This document shows, piece by piece, positions 10,224 to 18,837 of a DNA stretch of 64,000 nucleotides. Source of the stretch: Oceaniferula spumae (GTDB lineage Bacteria > Verrucomicrobiota > Verrucomicrobiia > Verrucomicrobiales > Akkermansiaceae). The position numbers and the translations under genes are program-made. The stretch lies in contig NZ_AP026866.1 in assembly GCF_042849255.1 (NCBI RefSeq), positions 1,302,001 through 1,366,000 on the forward strand. Direction: 5' to 3'. Below the pieces are notes generated by a model. The model ran no database searches. It was not told the origin of the DNA and was given only the letters and a program-made list of their open reading frames with translations. The stretch's first letter is position 1. Every line of letters begins with the position of its first letter.

Positions 10224-10733
10224 ATGAGTGAGTCGTTCAAATTTGAGCACATCCGCCACAAGCCACCTGCTGAACTCACCATTGCGCGGCCGTTCATCAT
10301 CGCGTGCTCGCCGTTACGCACGCACGCCAATCTATCCACCATCATCCGCACTGCCGGGTGCTGTGGAATCACTCAAGTCATCGCCACGGGCAATGCTAAA
10401 GTGAACCCTAAGATAGCGCGCGACGGCACGGACAACGTGACGATCACTGCTTATCGGACACTGCTACCGGCGCTCAAAAAACTGAAACTAGAGGGCTACT
10501 CGCTCGTCGGCCTCGAACAAACCACCCACTCTACACCACTGGCGGATTTCAGCTTTCCGCACCGGACGGTGTTGGTGATCGGGTCGGAACGCGAAGGACT
10601 AAATCAGGAAACTCTCGACCTTCTCGATGCCGTAGTCGAAATCCCAGTATGGGGTCTTCCTTACTCCTACAACGTGGCCACTGCCACCTCCATCTGCATG
10701 CACTCTTACTGTGCCCAATATCCAGCTGGCTAA
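10224..10733 (+). CDS. TrmH/SpoU-family RNA 2'-O-methyltransferase
   Basis: A 169-residue SPOUT enzyme that probably methylates a ribose in tRNA or rRNA using S-adenosylmethionine. All three SpoU motifs are present: NLSTIIRTAGC (about 32-42), VLVIGSEREGL (about 114-124) and IPVWGLPYSYNVATATSI (about 138-155), the last forming the trefoil-knot cofactor site with Asn. It lacks the N-terminal substrate-binding domain of RlmB, so it is closer to short TrmH or TrmL-like proteins. The exact target nucleotide cannot be called. It stands alone. Confidence 0.88.
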   Translation: MSESFKFEHIRHKPPAELTIARPFIIACSPLRTHANLSTIIRTAGCCGITQVIATGNAKVNPKIARDGTDNVTITAYRTLLPALKKLKLEGYSLVGLEQTTHSTPLADFSFPHRTVLVIGSEREGLNQETLDLLDAVVEIPVWGLPYSYNVATATSICMHSYCAQYPAG

Positions 10734-10771
10734 TACATCCTCTGAAATCCTGAGACTGATTGACTGCAAGA

Positions 10772-10800
10772 TTGACACCTTTTGTTGCAAAAATTAGCAT
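10772..10800 (+). promoter_or_regulatory. Sigma-70-type promoter of the LamG PEP-CTERM gene
   Basis: Consensus TTGACA (10772-10777), a 17-bp spacer, TAGCAT (10795-10800). Transcription would start near 10807, leaving an untranslated leader of only about 18 bases with no Shine-Dalgarno. Confidence 0.6.
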
Positions 10801-10824
10801 GGCATCCAAGTTCACTACATCGTC

Positions 10825-11649
10825 ATGAAATTTCCAATCTTTTCCTCTCTTCTCTTAGCCAGTTGCACCCTGCCGATCTCTGCGGCTACTCTCATCTCTC
10901 AATTTGACTTCTCCGCAGCGAACCCGTTCCAAAACCAACTTGGCCCTGGAAACAACCCGCTCTCGCAACTCATCGACCAAGGCACCTCAACTACCGTCAA
11001 TCAATCTGGTGGCTACGTCAGCATGAACGGCACGAGTTACCTGCAAGGCGCTGCTTCCGGTGGCGGTGACAGCTCCTCGCTCAGTGGCGGGACTGCCACT
11101 CAAAATGGCAAGTGGGGTTACTCGGTATGGTTCCGCACTTCCGATGTCGGCCAAGCGGATTTCACCGGTCTTGTATCGCACGGCTCCGCCGACTTTTCCC
11201 ATCAAGTAAGTTTCGGACCCACATCCGGTCAACTCCTGTCCCTCATGCAGGGAGGAGATACTCAAGGGCAAGATAGCGTCGCCATAATTGACGGACTACA
11301 GGCAGACACGTGGTATCATCTCATCATGACGCGCGATGCGTCGGACAACAACCAAGCAACTGTCGGCATCACTCCTTTCGGACAGGCGACTGCGAACACA
11401 CCCCTGGACACTACGCCGACCGCTACAAACATTGGACACGGTGGGGATTTCCGTTTGGGATCCAATCGAGCTGAAAGCCTCTTCTTCGAAGGTGACTTCG
11501 CCAATCTCCAAGTTTTCACTGGTGAACTCTCACAAAGCGAAATTCAAACTCTTTACGAAAACCCTAACTTCGACGCCATTCCAGAACCTTCCAGCGCCGC
11601 TCTGCTCGGCCTTGCGGGCCTCGGGTTCATCCTTCGCCGTCGCAAATAG
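10825..11649 (+). CDS. PEP-CTERM surface protein with LamG-like domain
   Basis: A 274-residue exported protein with a signal peptide (about 1-20, SAAT cleavage). A concanavalin/LamG-like beta-sandwich covers about 25-240, seen in WGYSVWFRTSDV, the DTWYHLIMTRD strand and the FFEGDFANLQVF segment usual at the end of LamG_3 domains. The C-terminus is IPEPSSAALLGLAGLGFILRRRK, a sorting signal with PEP motif, hydrophobic helix and basic end that an exosortase/archaeosortase-type enzyme should process. The likely role is a carbohydrate-binding surface or matrix protein. It has its own promoter and terminator. Confidence 0.85.
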   Translation: MKFPIFSSLLLASCTLPISAATLISQFDFSAANPFQNQLGPGNNPLSQLIDQGTSTTVNQSGGYVSMNGTSYLQGAASGGGDSSSLSGGTATQNGKWGYSVWFRTSDVGQADFTGLVSHGSADFSHQVSFGPTSGQLLSLMQGGDTQGQDSVAIIDGLQADTWYHLIMTRDASDNNQATVGITPFGQATANTPLDTTPTATNIGHGGDFRLGSNRAESLFFEGDFANLQVFTGELSQSEIQTLYENPNFDAIPEPSSAALLGLAGLGFILRRRK

Positions 11650-11670
11650 ACCGACGCTACAAATCTCAAT

Positions 11671-11705
11671 GAACCACCTTTCCTCAGAGATTGGTGGTTT
11701 TTTTG
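11671..11705 (+). terminator. Terminator after the LamG PEP-CTERM gene
   Basis: AACCACC (11672-11678) pairs with GGTGGTT (11693-11699), followed by an uninterrupted T run. It lies 22 bp past the stop. Confidence 0.85.
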
Positions 11706-11802
11706 TATATGGAGCGCCTGACACTCTGCGAGGTGGATATCGGCAAGCGAAGACATACAACAGCGTGCTCCGATGCTATTCGAGACATACTGGCAGAATA
11801 TG

Positions 11803-12801
11803 CTAGATCCCATTCTTCATATCAACCACCACTCGACCTTTCACCCCGCCCTTGAGTATCTCTGCTCCTAGCTGTGGCAGCTCACTCAACGTTGCTGGCT
11901 GGATCATGGTTTCTAACTTATCCAGAGGCAGATCGCTGGCTAACCGCTGCCATGCAGCTTGGCGTTTTTCGAATGGTTGCATCACGCTGTCGATGCCGAG
12001 TAAATTCACACCTCGCAGCAAGAACGGTAGCACGCTGGTTGGTAAAGCTGCCCCTCCTGCCAGCCCCACTGCGGCCACAGATGCTCCGTATTTCAGCTGA
12101 CCGATCACCCGTGCCAGCATCTCGCCGCCGACCACGTCCACGCAGCCAGCCCAGGCCGTGGACTCTAACGGTTTTGGCGAAACGGTGTCGAGATCGCTCC
12201 GGGGGATGATGCGCGTGGCACCCAGTGACATCAGGTATTCCGCCGTCTCTGCCCTGCCAGTGACGGCTGCTACTTCGTAGCCAAGCTGACTTAAAATAGC
12301 CGTCGCTATGGAGCCGACACCACCCGCTGCGCCGGTCACCAGCACCTCGCCTTGATCGGGCGTCAGGCCATGGTCTTCGAGCGCGATGACCGCAAGCATC
12401 GCCGCCATACCAGCTGTGCCTATCGCCATCGCCTGCGCTGTAGTTAGTCCGTCAGGAAGCGGAACCAGCCAATCTGCATTCACTCGTGCCAATTGAGAAT
12501 ACCCTCCCCAATGGCGTTCGCCCACTCCCCAACCAGTTAAAACGACCCGGTCACCTTCGCGATAACGCGGATCATCAGAAGACCTAACAGTTCCAGCAAA
12601 ATCAATCCCAGGCACATGAGGATACTTGCGCACCAAGCCGTTGTTAGGTTTCATGCACAAGCCGTCCTTGTAATTGAGTGTGGTGTGATCAACGGAGACG
12701 GTGACATTTCCGTCGGGCAATTGATCTTCGCTCAGCTCTCGCACCTCCACGGTGACTTCGGAGGGTCCGGCTTCTTCGACGACGACGGCTTGAAATGGCA
12801 T
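11803..12801 (-). CDS. acuI: YhdH/AcuI-type acrylyl-CoA reductase-like MDR oxidoreductase
   Basis: A 332-residue NADPH-dependent medium-chain reductase. The N-terminal GroES-like fold contains the YhdH-type motifs TLNYKDGLC and HVPGIDFAGTV. GAAGGVGS (157-164) is the nucleotide-binding loop, followed by AVTGR for the NADPH phosphate. Relatives reduce acryloyl-CoA or quinone-like alkenes; in marine bacteria AcuI detoxifies acrylate from DMSP. No catalytic-zinc ligands are seen, as expected. It is the last gene of a probable three-gene operon (MDR, cupin, AcuI) read away from a LysR regulator. The AcuI assignment is stronger than the physiological role. Confidence 0.85.
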   Translation of the reverse strand: MPFQAVVVEEAGPSEVTVEVRELSEDQLPDGNVTVSVDHTTLNYKDGLCMKPNNGLVRKYPHVPGIDFAGTVRSSDDPRYREGDRVVLTGWGVGERHWGGYSQLARVNADWLVPLPDGLTTAQAMAIGTAGMAAMLAVIALEDHGLTPDQGEVLVTGAAGGVGSIATAILSQLGYEVAAVTGRAETAEYLMSLGATRIIPRSDLDTVSPKPLESTAWAGCVDVVGGEMLARVIGQLKYGASVAAVGLAGGAALPTSVLPFLLRGVNLLGIDSVMQPFEKRQAAWQRLASDLPLDKLETMIQPATLSELPQLGAEILKGGVKGRVVVDMKNGI

Positions 12802-12855
12802 GTTGTTAGAGTGGATGGATTTCTAAACGGTTCTTATTTCCCCGATGAATGCAGC

Positions 12856-13731
12856 CTAGGGTTTCGGCTCTGCCGGAACAATGTCGAACTTGCCCTCGGT
12901 GCGGATGTAGAGGATGCATTCCTCCGTGCCCTCATTCACCAGCTGATGCTGTGTCTTTTCATCCGAGCCAAAATAATGCCCTGGCTCCAGCGAGCTGGAT
13001 TTTTCATCGCCTGTTAGAAGGAGTTTAGCCTTTCCCTTTACTACCACAGCTCGTAACGCCGAGCCGTTGTTGCGGATGCTGCCGACGAACCCTGACGGTA
13101 GCTTAACCATGGTGCCTCCCGGTTTGGTGTCCTGTGGATTTCCCCAGAGAAATGCGATCTCAGGCCCAGTGGCGAAACCAGCATCAATCCACGTTGAACT
13201 CGCCGCACTGAGCCAGACGATGTTCGAGGCATCCACATTCACCGGCTGCTCGGCACCGCTGAATGCCTTCTCTTTTGGGTGCACCAGATACGGGCCGCTA
13301 TCGATTTCGATGTAGGCCATGGCATTGCTGCCTTTTGCTGCGGTGATGTGAACTTGCCCTGCCGGTTGGGTCCAGAATGAGCCAGCCGACATCCACATTT
13401 TCTCCGCTTCCGGATCATCATTGTGCACCAGACCGCTGATCACCACGCCTCGGTAGGTGACGTTGTGAATGTGAGGTGGCGAGGAAAAGCCATCTGCAAA
13501 CTTCACTAGGAATCCTGACGTTCCGGCACCTGTGCGATCGCCCCAGAGGGTTCCAGCGCGTGGTCCTTTATCACCACGGGCAGGATTCAATGCGCCCCAC
13601 TCGACATCTTCCGTGCAAACATGGGCAGGCGCTGGCTTCGGTTCAACATTTTGGGCAATGACGTGAGCCGTAATGGCCGCTGCCGGAATCGCCGCTAACA
13701 GCAATGACCATTTTGTTTTCAAGCGTTTCAT
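12856..13731 (-). CDS. Secreted DUF4437 cupin protein
   Basis: A 291-residue exported protein starting at MKRLKTKW with a signal peptide (about 8-26, ending VIAQ). Two cupin barrels follow. The first holds PHIHNVTYRGVVISG, with metal-binding-like His residues (about 110-125); the second ends in PGHYFGSDEKTQHQLVNEGTEECILYI. The two-barrel architecture and the TLWGDRTG segment match DUF4437. The start was moved 37 codons in, because the upstream extension has no signal peptide and overlaps the MDR gene end. It lies between two MDR oxidoreductases and is probably co-transcribed; the reaction is unknown. Confidence 0.82.
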   Translation of the reverse strand: MKRLKTKWSLLLAAIPAAAITAHVIAQNVEPKPAPAHVCTEDVEWGALNPARGDKGPRAGTLWGDRTGAGTSGFLVKFADGFSSPPHIHNVTYRGVVISGLVHNDDPEAEKMWMSAGSFWTQPAGQVHITAAKGSNAMAYIEIDSGPYLVHPKEKAFSGAEQPVNVDASNIVWLSAASSTWIDAGFATGPEIAFLWGNPQDTKPGGTMVKLPSGFVGSIRNNGSALRAVVVKGKAKLLLTGDEKSSSLEPGHYFGSDEKTQHQLVNEGTEECILYIRTEGKFDIVPAEPKP

Positions 13732-13750
13732 ATTTTTGTAAGTTGGTTGA

Positions 13751-14746
13751 TTAGATTTCGACGACCACTTTACCGAGACCGGCGCCGCTTTCCAATCGGG
13801 CATGTGCCACATCCGCCTCATCGAGTGAGTATCTATTTTCATCTAACACGGGTGTCAGGTGTCCCTCTTCAGAAATACGTGCCAGATCACTCAAAATCTC
13901 AGCATGCAGCTCCCGCTTAAAGTTGTGCAGCATGGGAATTAGCATGAACACCACGTGCAGCGACAGGCCTTTGAAATGCGCCGTGTTCAGATCGAGCTCA
14001 CACATCGATACCGTGGTCGCCACTTGGCCGTTCAGAGCTGCGGCGTCGAAAGACTTCGTCAGGTTCGCACCACCTACGGTATCAAAAATGACATCGAAGC
14101 CAGCCCCATCGGTATGCGTCTCCACATACTGCTCCACGCTCTCTGACTTGTAGTTGATGCCTTTCGCTCCCAGTTCCTCAATCAACTTTAGCTGGGTTTC
14201 ACCTCCTCCGGTGGAATAGACCTCGGCTCCCCAGTATTTGGCCAACTGGATGGCGATGTGGCCGACGCCGCCAGATCCTCCGTGCACCAGCACCTTCTGA
14301 CCCGGTGCAATCTGTGCACGTTGCAGACCTTCATAAGCGGTGATCGCCACCAAGGGCAACGCAGCTGCCTCGCGCATGCTTAAGTTCGACGGCTTCTTGG
14401 CGATCAAGTCACTGTCCGCCACGATGTATTCCGCCAAGGTGCCAGGCAAATCAGCCAGGCCGCCGGCACATCCGTAAACTTCATCACCGATGGCATAGCC
14501 GGTCACGCCCTCGCCCACCTCCTCCACGACACCAGCGAAATCCATGCCCAGAAGAGCAGGAGTCGCGGGAGACAAAGGTAACTCCTCCCCCATGTTCCGG
14601 ATCATCGTATCCACGGTGTTGACACTCGTGGCCGCTATTTTAACCAGCACATGACCGGCCTTGATTTCCGGCTTCGCTATTTCTTCAGCTTCAAACTTAG
14701 CGTTTTCTCCATAGTTTTTGATCAGCATTGCTTTCATGGTATTCAT
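13751..14746 (-). CDS. Zinc-independent MDR alcohol dehydrogenase/quinone reductase family protein
   Basis: A 331-residue medium-chain dehydrogenase/reductase. The N-terminal GroES-like part has SVNTVDTMIR and LLGMDFAGVVEEVG; GGSGGVG (156-162) is the NADPH loop; the C-terminal half has DVIFDTVGG and a substrate loop. It resembles NADPH:quinone oxidoreductases without the catalytic zinc Cys. ATG codons at 14746 and 14737 are both possible starts. It heads the operon MDR-cupin-acuI and diverges from the LysR regulator 159 bp away, which suggests a substrate-inducible reductive detoxification unit. Confidence 0.85.
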   Translation of the reverse strand: MNTMKAMLIKNYGENAKFEAEEIAKPEIKAGHVLVKIAATSVNTVDTMIRNMGEELPLSPATPALLGMDFAGVVEEVGEGVTGYAIGDEVYGCAGGLADLPGTLAEYIVADSDLIAKKPSNLSMREAAALPLVAITAYEGLQRAQIAPGQKVLVHGGSGGVGHIAIQLAKYWGAEVYSTGGGETQLKLIEELGAKGINYKSESVEQYVETHTDGAGFDVIFDTVGGANLTKSFDAAALNGQVATTVSMCELDLNTAHFKGLSLHVVFMLIPMLHNFKRELHAEILSDLARISEEGHLTPVLDENRYSLDEADVAHARLESGAGLGKVVVEI

Positions 14747-14905
14747 ATTTTTTGTTAGTTTTTGTTAGAGTTACTGTGTTACCGCAAAGATGAACTGGCA
14801 TCGGCCAGACCTTTCGGGTTTCACATCTTGGGAGCATCCTAGCCTGCCACCGTTGATTTGTGAAATTGCTTGTTCTCATTCCATTGATGAGGTATTCGAA
14901 TAAGT

Positions 14906-15811
14906 ATGAGTTCTGAGAAACAAGCCCATTTAAAGCTCGAAACCGACCTCCTATCGCTGCGCACCTTCGTCGCTGTTGTTGAGGAAGGTGGCTTCTCGGC
15001 AGCTGCCAAGCGCGTCCATCGCACCCAGTCTGCGATCAGTCTGCAGATTGCCAAACTTGAGGATCGCCTGGGCACGCAGCTTCTGGAGCGTTCCACGCGT
15101 GCCGTCTCAGTCACCCCAGCCGGTGAGACCTTCATCAGCTACGCCCGCCGCATCCTCGAGCTGGCCGACGAAGCTGCTTTGGCTGTCACAGCTCCCGATG
15201 AAGCGACCCTTCTACGTGTCGGATTTGCTGATTATCTCGCCCCACAGCACCTCCACACCTTGCTCGCGCGCTTCCGCCGCGCCCATCCGAACTGTGACCT
15301 CAGCCTCGTGCTCGGCTACGGTGCTGAGCTTATTTCCAAACTTGAAGACAACGAGCTCGACCTCGTCTTCGCCGGCCCGGAGGGAAAACGGGGCACTCAG
15401 CTCTGGGACGAACCGCTAGTGTGGTCGGGCACTCTGCCACCACAAAAAAACAGCTCTGAACCCATCGAGCTCGTGCTAATGCCCGCTCCGTGCTGCTATC
15501 GCAAAATTGCCTTTGATGCCCTGACCAAAGCCGGTGTGCCGTGGAAACTTTCCATCGAAGCCAACTCCGCCCTGGCCGTGCAAGCCGCCATCGAAGCAGG
15601 CCTCGGCATCAGCGTGCTGCCCCGTTCCGTGCTCAGCGATCACCTGCCGAAGATTAACGGAGTGCTGCCTAAACTTCCCCACACCACCCTTGCCAGCTAT
15701 GTGCAGCCAGGCGCCACTCATCCTTACGCCCAGCGCTTCACGGACTTCCTTGTTAGCTGTGTGAAAAATCCCAACGAAGACTCCAAGCTCATCGCATTTC
15801 AAGCGGGTTGA
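14906..15811 (+). CDS. LysR-family transcriptional regulator
   Basis: A 301-residue LysR regulator. The winged helix-turn-helix lies at about 17-76 (LRTFVAVVEEGGFSAAAKR, TQSAISLQIAKLE, LLERSTRAVSVTPAG), then a linker helix and a periplasmic-binding-like effector domain (about 100-290). The divergent position next to the MDR-cupin-acuI operon is the classic arrangement for a regulator that activates its neighbour and represses itself. The inducer is unknown. The start ATG has no Shine-Dalgarno. Confidence 0.92.
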   Translation: MSSEKQAHLKLETDLLSLRTFVAVVEEGGFSAAAKRVHRTQSAISLQIAKLEDRLGTQLLERSTRAVSVTPAGETFISYARRILELADEAALAVTAPDEATLLRVGFADYLAPQHLHTLLARFRRAHPNCDLSLVLGYGAELISKLEDNELDLVFAGPEGKRGTQLWDEPLVWSGTLPPQKNSSEPIELVLMPAPCCYRKIAFDALTKAGVPWKLSIEANSALAVQAAIEAGLGISVLPRSVLSDHLPKINGVLPKLPHTTLASYVQPGATHPYAQRFTDFLVSCVKNPNEDSKLIAFQAG

Positions 15812-15824
15812 GCCATGGGCGCAA

Positions 15825-15870
15825 AAAAACTCGGCGCACCTTGGAGCTATCCAAGACACGCCGAGTGGAT
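15825..15870. terminator. Bidirectional terminator between lysR and katG
   Basis: ACTCGGCG (15829-15836) pairs with CGCCGAGT (15859-15866), with an inner CTTGG/CCAAG stem. A-tract on the left and ATATTTT on the right serve both converging genes. Confidence 0.82.
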
Positions 15871-15894
15871 ATTTTCTGCAGTGATCCGTGGTAG

Positions 15895-18150
15895 TTAGAT
15901 CAGATCAAAGCGATCCAGCTCCATGACCTTCACCCAAGCGGCGATGAAGTCTTGGACGAACTTCTGCTCGGCATCAGCGCAGGCATAAACTTCGGCGACG
16001 GCACGCAGCACGGAGTTTGATCCGAAAACGAGATCCGTTCTGGTTCCGGTCCACCTTGGCTGCTTGGTCTTGCGATCAGAACCAAGGTAGGCATTGCCAC
16101 AAGGCGAGACCGATTTCCACTCCACGCCCATGTCTAGCAGGTTGATCAAGTAGTCATTGGTCAACTGGCCACGGCGTGTTGTTAGAATACCGTATCCTTC
16201 GTCATCGGCATTGGTTTCCAGCACACGCAGACCACCCACCAAGACGGTCAGCTCTGGGGCTGTTAGTGTGAGCAGCTGGGCGCGATCGATCAAGAGGTGC
16301 TCTGCCGGCACGCTGAATTTACCGCCCAGATAGTTGCGGAAACCATCGGCTTTGGGTTCGAGAACCTCGAAGGATTCTACGTCGGTTTGATCTTGGCTGG
16401 CATCGGTGCGACCTGCAGTGAATGGCACTTCAACATCGTGGCCTGCGGCTTTTGCTGCCTGCTCGATACCAACGCTACCACCGAGCACGATGAGATCTGC
16501 CAGTGAGACCTTTTTCCCGTCCGATGCGGAATCATTGAATGCATTCTGGATTTCCTCCAGCTTTCCTAACACCTTGGTCAGCTGCTGAGGTCGGTTTACT
16601 TCCCAGTCTTTCTGAGGTGCCAGACGAATGCGTGCGCCATTGGCACCGCCGCGTTTATCGGATCCACGGAAGGTGGAAGCCGAGGCCCAGGCGGTGGAGA
16701 CCAGCTCGGAGACGCTCAGGCCGGAGTCGGCAATCTGCTGTTTCAAATTCGCCACGTCCTTGCCATCCACCAGCGCATGATCAACGGCAGGAATCGGATC
16801 CTGCCAGATGAGATCTTCCTCAGGCACTTCAGGCCCAAGGTAGAGAGCCTTCGGCCCCATGTCACGATGGGTGAGCTTGAACCATGCCTTGGCAAAGGCG
16901 TCGGCAAACGCGTCGGGGTTCTCCAGGAAATGACGGGAGATTTTTTCATACTCAGGATCGAAGCGCAGTGACAGATCAGTGGTCAGCATCGTCGGACGAT
17001 GTTTCTTCGATGGGTCATGCGCGTCTGGAATGGTCTCGCCGCCGTCTTTCGCAATCCACTGGTGCGCACCGGCAGGGCTCTTTGTTAGAGCCCATTCATG
17101 TTCGAACAGATTCTTGAAAAAGCCATGGCTCCACTGGGCCGGTGTCTGGGTCCAAGTGACTTCGAGACCACTGGTGATGGTATCGCCTCCCTTGCCTGTG
17201 CCGTAGCTGTTCGCCCAGCCAAAGCCCTGTGCTTCCAACGGTGCATCTTCGGCATCATCACCCACGTGATCGGCCGGGCCAGCTCCGTGAGTTTTTCCGA
17301 AGGTGTGACCACCGGCAATCAGGGCGACCGTTTCCTCATCATTCATCGCCATCCGACCAAAGGTCTCACGAATATCATGCGCGGCTAACACAGGGTCCGG
17401 ATTTCCGTCAGGGCCCTCTGGGTTGACGTAAATCAGGCCCATCTGCACCGCTGCGAGAGGATTCTCTAACACGCGACTATGCACATCGCCATCGGCATCA
17501 TCGTCCGAGACTAGCACGCCGCGATCTTCGTCTGCGCCTTCCGAGCCATGATCATAACGCTTATCACCACCTAACCACTCGGTCTCGCGGCCCCAGTAAA
17601 CATCTTGATCCGGCTCCCAAGTATCGGCACGACCACCGGCAAATCCGTAGGTCTTGAAGCCCATGCTTTCCAGAGCCACGTTACCTGTTAGAATCAACAA
17701 GTCAGCCCAGGAAATCTTGCGTCCGTATTTCTGTTTGATCGGCCAGAGCAGACGACGCGCCTTGTCCAGGCTGACGTTATCCGGCCAGCTGTTAAGAGGA
17801 GCAAACCGCTGCTGACCACGGCCACCACCACCACGACCATCACCCTGGCGGTAAGTGCCGGCACTATGCCATGCCATGCGGATAAACAATGGTCCGTAAT
17901 GCCCAAAGTCCGCCGGCCACCAGTCTTGGGAGTCAGTCATCAACTCAGTAAGATCCTGCTTCACAGCGTCGAGATCGAGACTGGCAAATTCTTTACGATA
18001 GTCAAAGTCCGGCTCCATGGGGTCCGACTTACTCGAGTGCTGATTTAATAAATCCACACGCAGTCTGTTCGGCCACCAGTCCTCATTGGTGGTTCCGCCG
18101 CCACTGGGGGCAGCCTGCTGGAAAAAGGGGCATTTTGATGTGTCTGACAT
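15895..18150 (-). CDS. katG: Catalase-peroxidase KatG
   Basis: A 751-residue bifunctional haem enzyme that destroys hydrogen peroxide. The distal site is RMAWHSAGTYR (Trp94, His95); the proximal haem ligand is His282 in AGGHTFGKTHGA. Tyr241 (GLIYVNPEGP) and Met267 (RMAMND) complete the Met-Tyr-Trp covalent adduct with Trp94, all present, so catalase activity is expected. Both peroxidase-like halves are complete and length is typical. No signal peptide, so cytoplasmic. It lies 55 bp downstream of a Fur-family regulator on the same strand, as in furA-katG of mycobacteria, and shares a bidirectional terminator with lysR. Confidence 0.97.
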   Translation of the reverse strand: MSDTSKCPFFQQAAPSGGGTTNEDWWPNRLRVDLLNQHSSKSDPMEPDFDYRKEFASLDLDAVKQDLTELMTDSQDWWPADFGHYGPLFIRMAWHSAGTYRQGDGRGGGGRGQQRFAPLNSWPDNVSLDKARRLLWPIKQKYGRKISWADLLILTGNVALESMGFKTYGFAGGRADTWEPDQDVYWGRETEWLGGDKRYDHGSEGADEDRGVLVSDDDADGDVHSRVLENPLAAVQMGLIYVNPEGPDGNPDPVLAAHDIRETFGRMAMNDEETVALIAGGHTFGKTHGAGPADHVGDDAEDAPLEAQGFGWANSYGTGKGGDTITSGLEVTWTQTPAQWSHGFFKNLFEHEWALTKSPAGAHQWIAKDGGETIPDAHDPSKKHRPTMLTTDLSLRFDPEYEKISRHFLENPDAFADAFAKAWFKLTHRDMGPKALYLGPEVPEEDLIWQDPIPAVDHALVDGKDVANLKQQIADSGLSVSELVSTAWASASTFRGSDKRGGANGARIRLAPQKDWEVNRPQQLTKVLGKLEEIQNAFNDSASDGKKVSLADLIVLGGSVGIEQAAKAAGHDVEVPFTAGRTDASQDQTDVESFEVLEPKADGFRNYLGGKFSVPAEHLLIDRAQLLTLTAPELTVLVGGLRVLETNADDEGYGILTTRRGQLTNDYLINLLDMGVEWKSVSPCGNAYLGSDRKTKQPRWTGTRTDLVFGSNSVLRAVAEVYACADAEQKFVQDFIAAWVKVMELDRFDLI

Positions 18151-18205
18151 GGTATTGTATTTTATGGGTTAGTTGTTGTTAGTTCGTTCGTTGTTAAAAA
18201 TCTGA

Positions 18206-18631
18206 TCACGCATCTTCCTTCACCTTCTGGCACTCCGGGCACACGCCCCAGTAGATCACCTCCGCTTCATCGATCACAAAGCCGGCATCATCCGATGCAT
18301 GCAGACACGGTGTCTGACCTGTCGCGCAGTCCACATCCACGGTCATGCCACATTTCCTGCAGACCAAATGATGATGATTGTCACCCACCCGGTTCTCATA
18401 ACGCGCAGAAGATCCGGCTGGTTGAATACGCCGGATCAGTCCTCTCTCCGAAAACAGAGTCAGTACATTATAAACCGCCTGCCGCGAAATCGTGCCGATT
18501 TCCGCGCGCACCACATCGGCTAATGCGTCAGCCGTCGCGTGAGGCTTGCTATCCACAGCCCGCAACACAGCCAAACGCTGCGCCGTCACCGGTATCCGGT
18601 GGTCTTTGAGAATGGCTGAGTGATCGGACAC
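18206..18631 (-). CDS. Fur/PerR-family peroxide- or metal-responsive repressor
   Basis: A 141-residue Fur-family regulator starting at GTG (18631). The winged helix covers about 10-80 (VTAQRLAVLRAV, TISRQAVYNVLTLFSERGLI). The dimerisation domain has HHHLVCRKCG (about 85-94) and CPEC near the C-terminus, two CxxC pairs for a structural zinc. It lies directly upstream of katG on the same strand, so it should control katG and itself; PerR/FurA-like sensing of peroxide is inferred from this context. I see no textbook Per box in the 200 bp upstream. Confidence 0.88.
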   Translation of the reverse strand: MSDHSAILKDHRIPVTAQRLAVLRAVDSKPHATADALADVVRAEIGTISRQAVYNVLTLFSERGLIRRIQPAGSSARYENRVGDNHHHLVCRKCGMTVDVDCATGQTPCLHASDDAGFVIDEAEVIYWGVCPECQKVKEDA

Positions 18632-18778
18632 GATGATTTACTATGACAACTTTTTGACCATGTAAAGTATTTAGTGGTGCATTTTCACAACACTCATCCA
18701 ATAATTCACCGATATTCCTCAAAAATGCTTCAAATGTGAACACTCGGTCACAAATAAGCCCCGTTTGCTATTTTCATA

Positions 18779-18806
18779 TTGCATGGCTTAACAAGAAACT
18801 TAAATA
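18779..18806 (+). promoter_or_regulatory. Candidate promoter of the PEP-CTERM gene at 18.8 kb
   Basis: TTGCAT (18779-18784), 16-bp spacer, TAAATA (18801-18806), 31 bp ahead of the ATG. Reasonable but unproven. Confidence 0.4.
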
Positions 18807-18837
18807 TTCATCTCATAACACTTTCTAGATAAACACT

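Noticed and set aside
10772..10800. Sigma-54 promoter ahead of the LamG PEP-CTERM gene
   Set aside because: TGACAC and TTGC blocks exist but the spacing is one base too long and the first GG is GA; a sigma-70 arrangement fits better.
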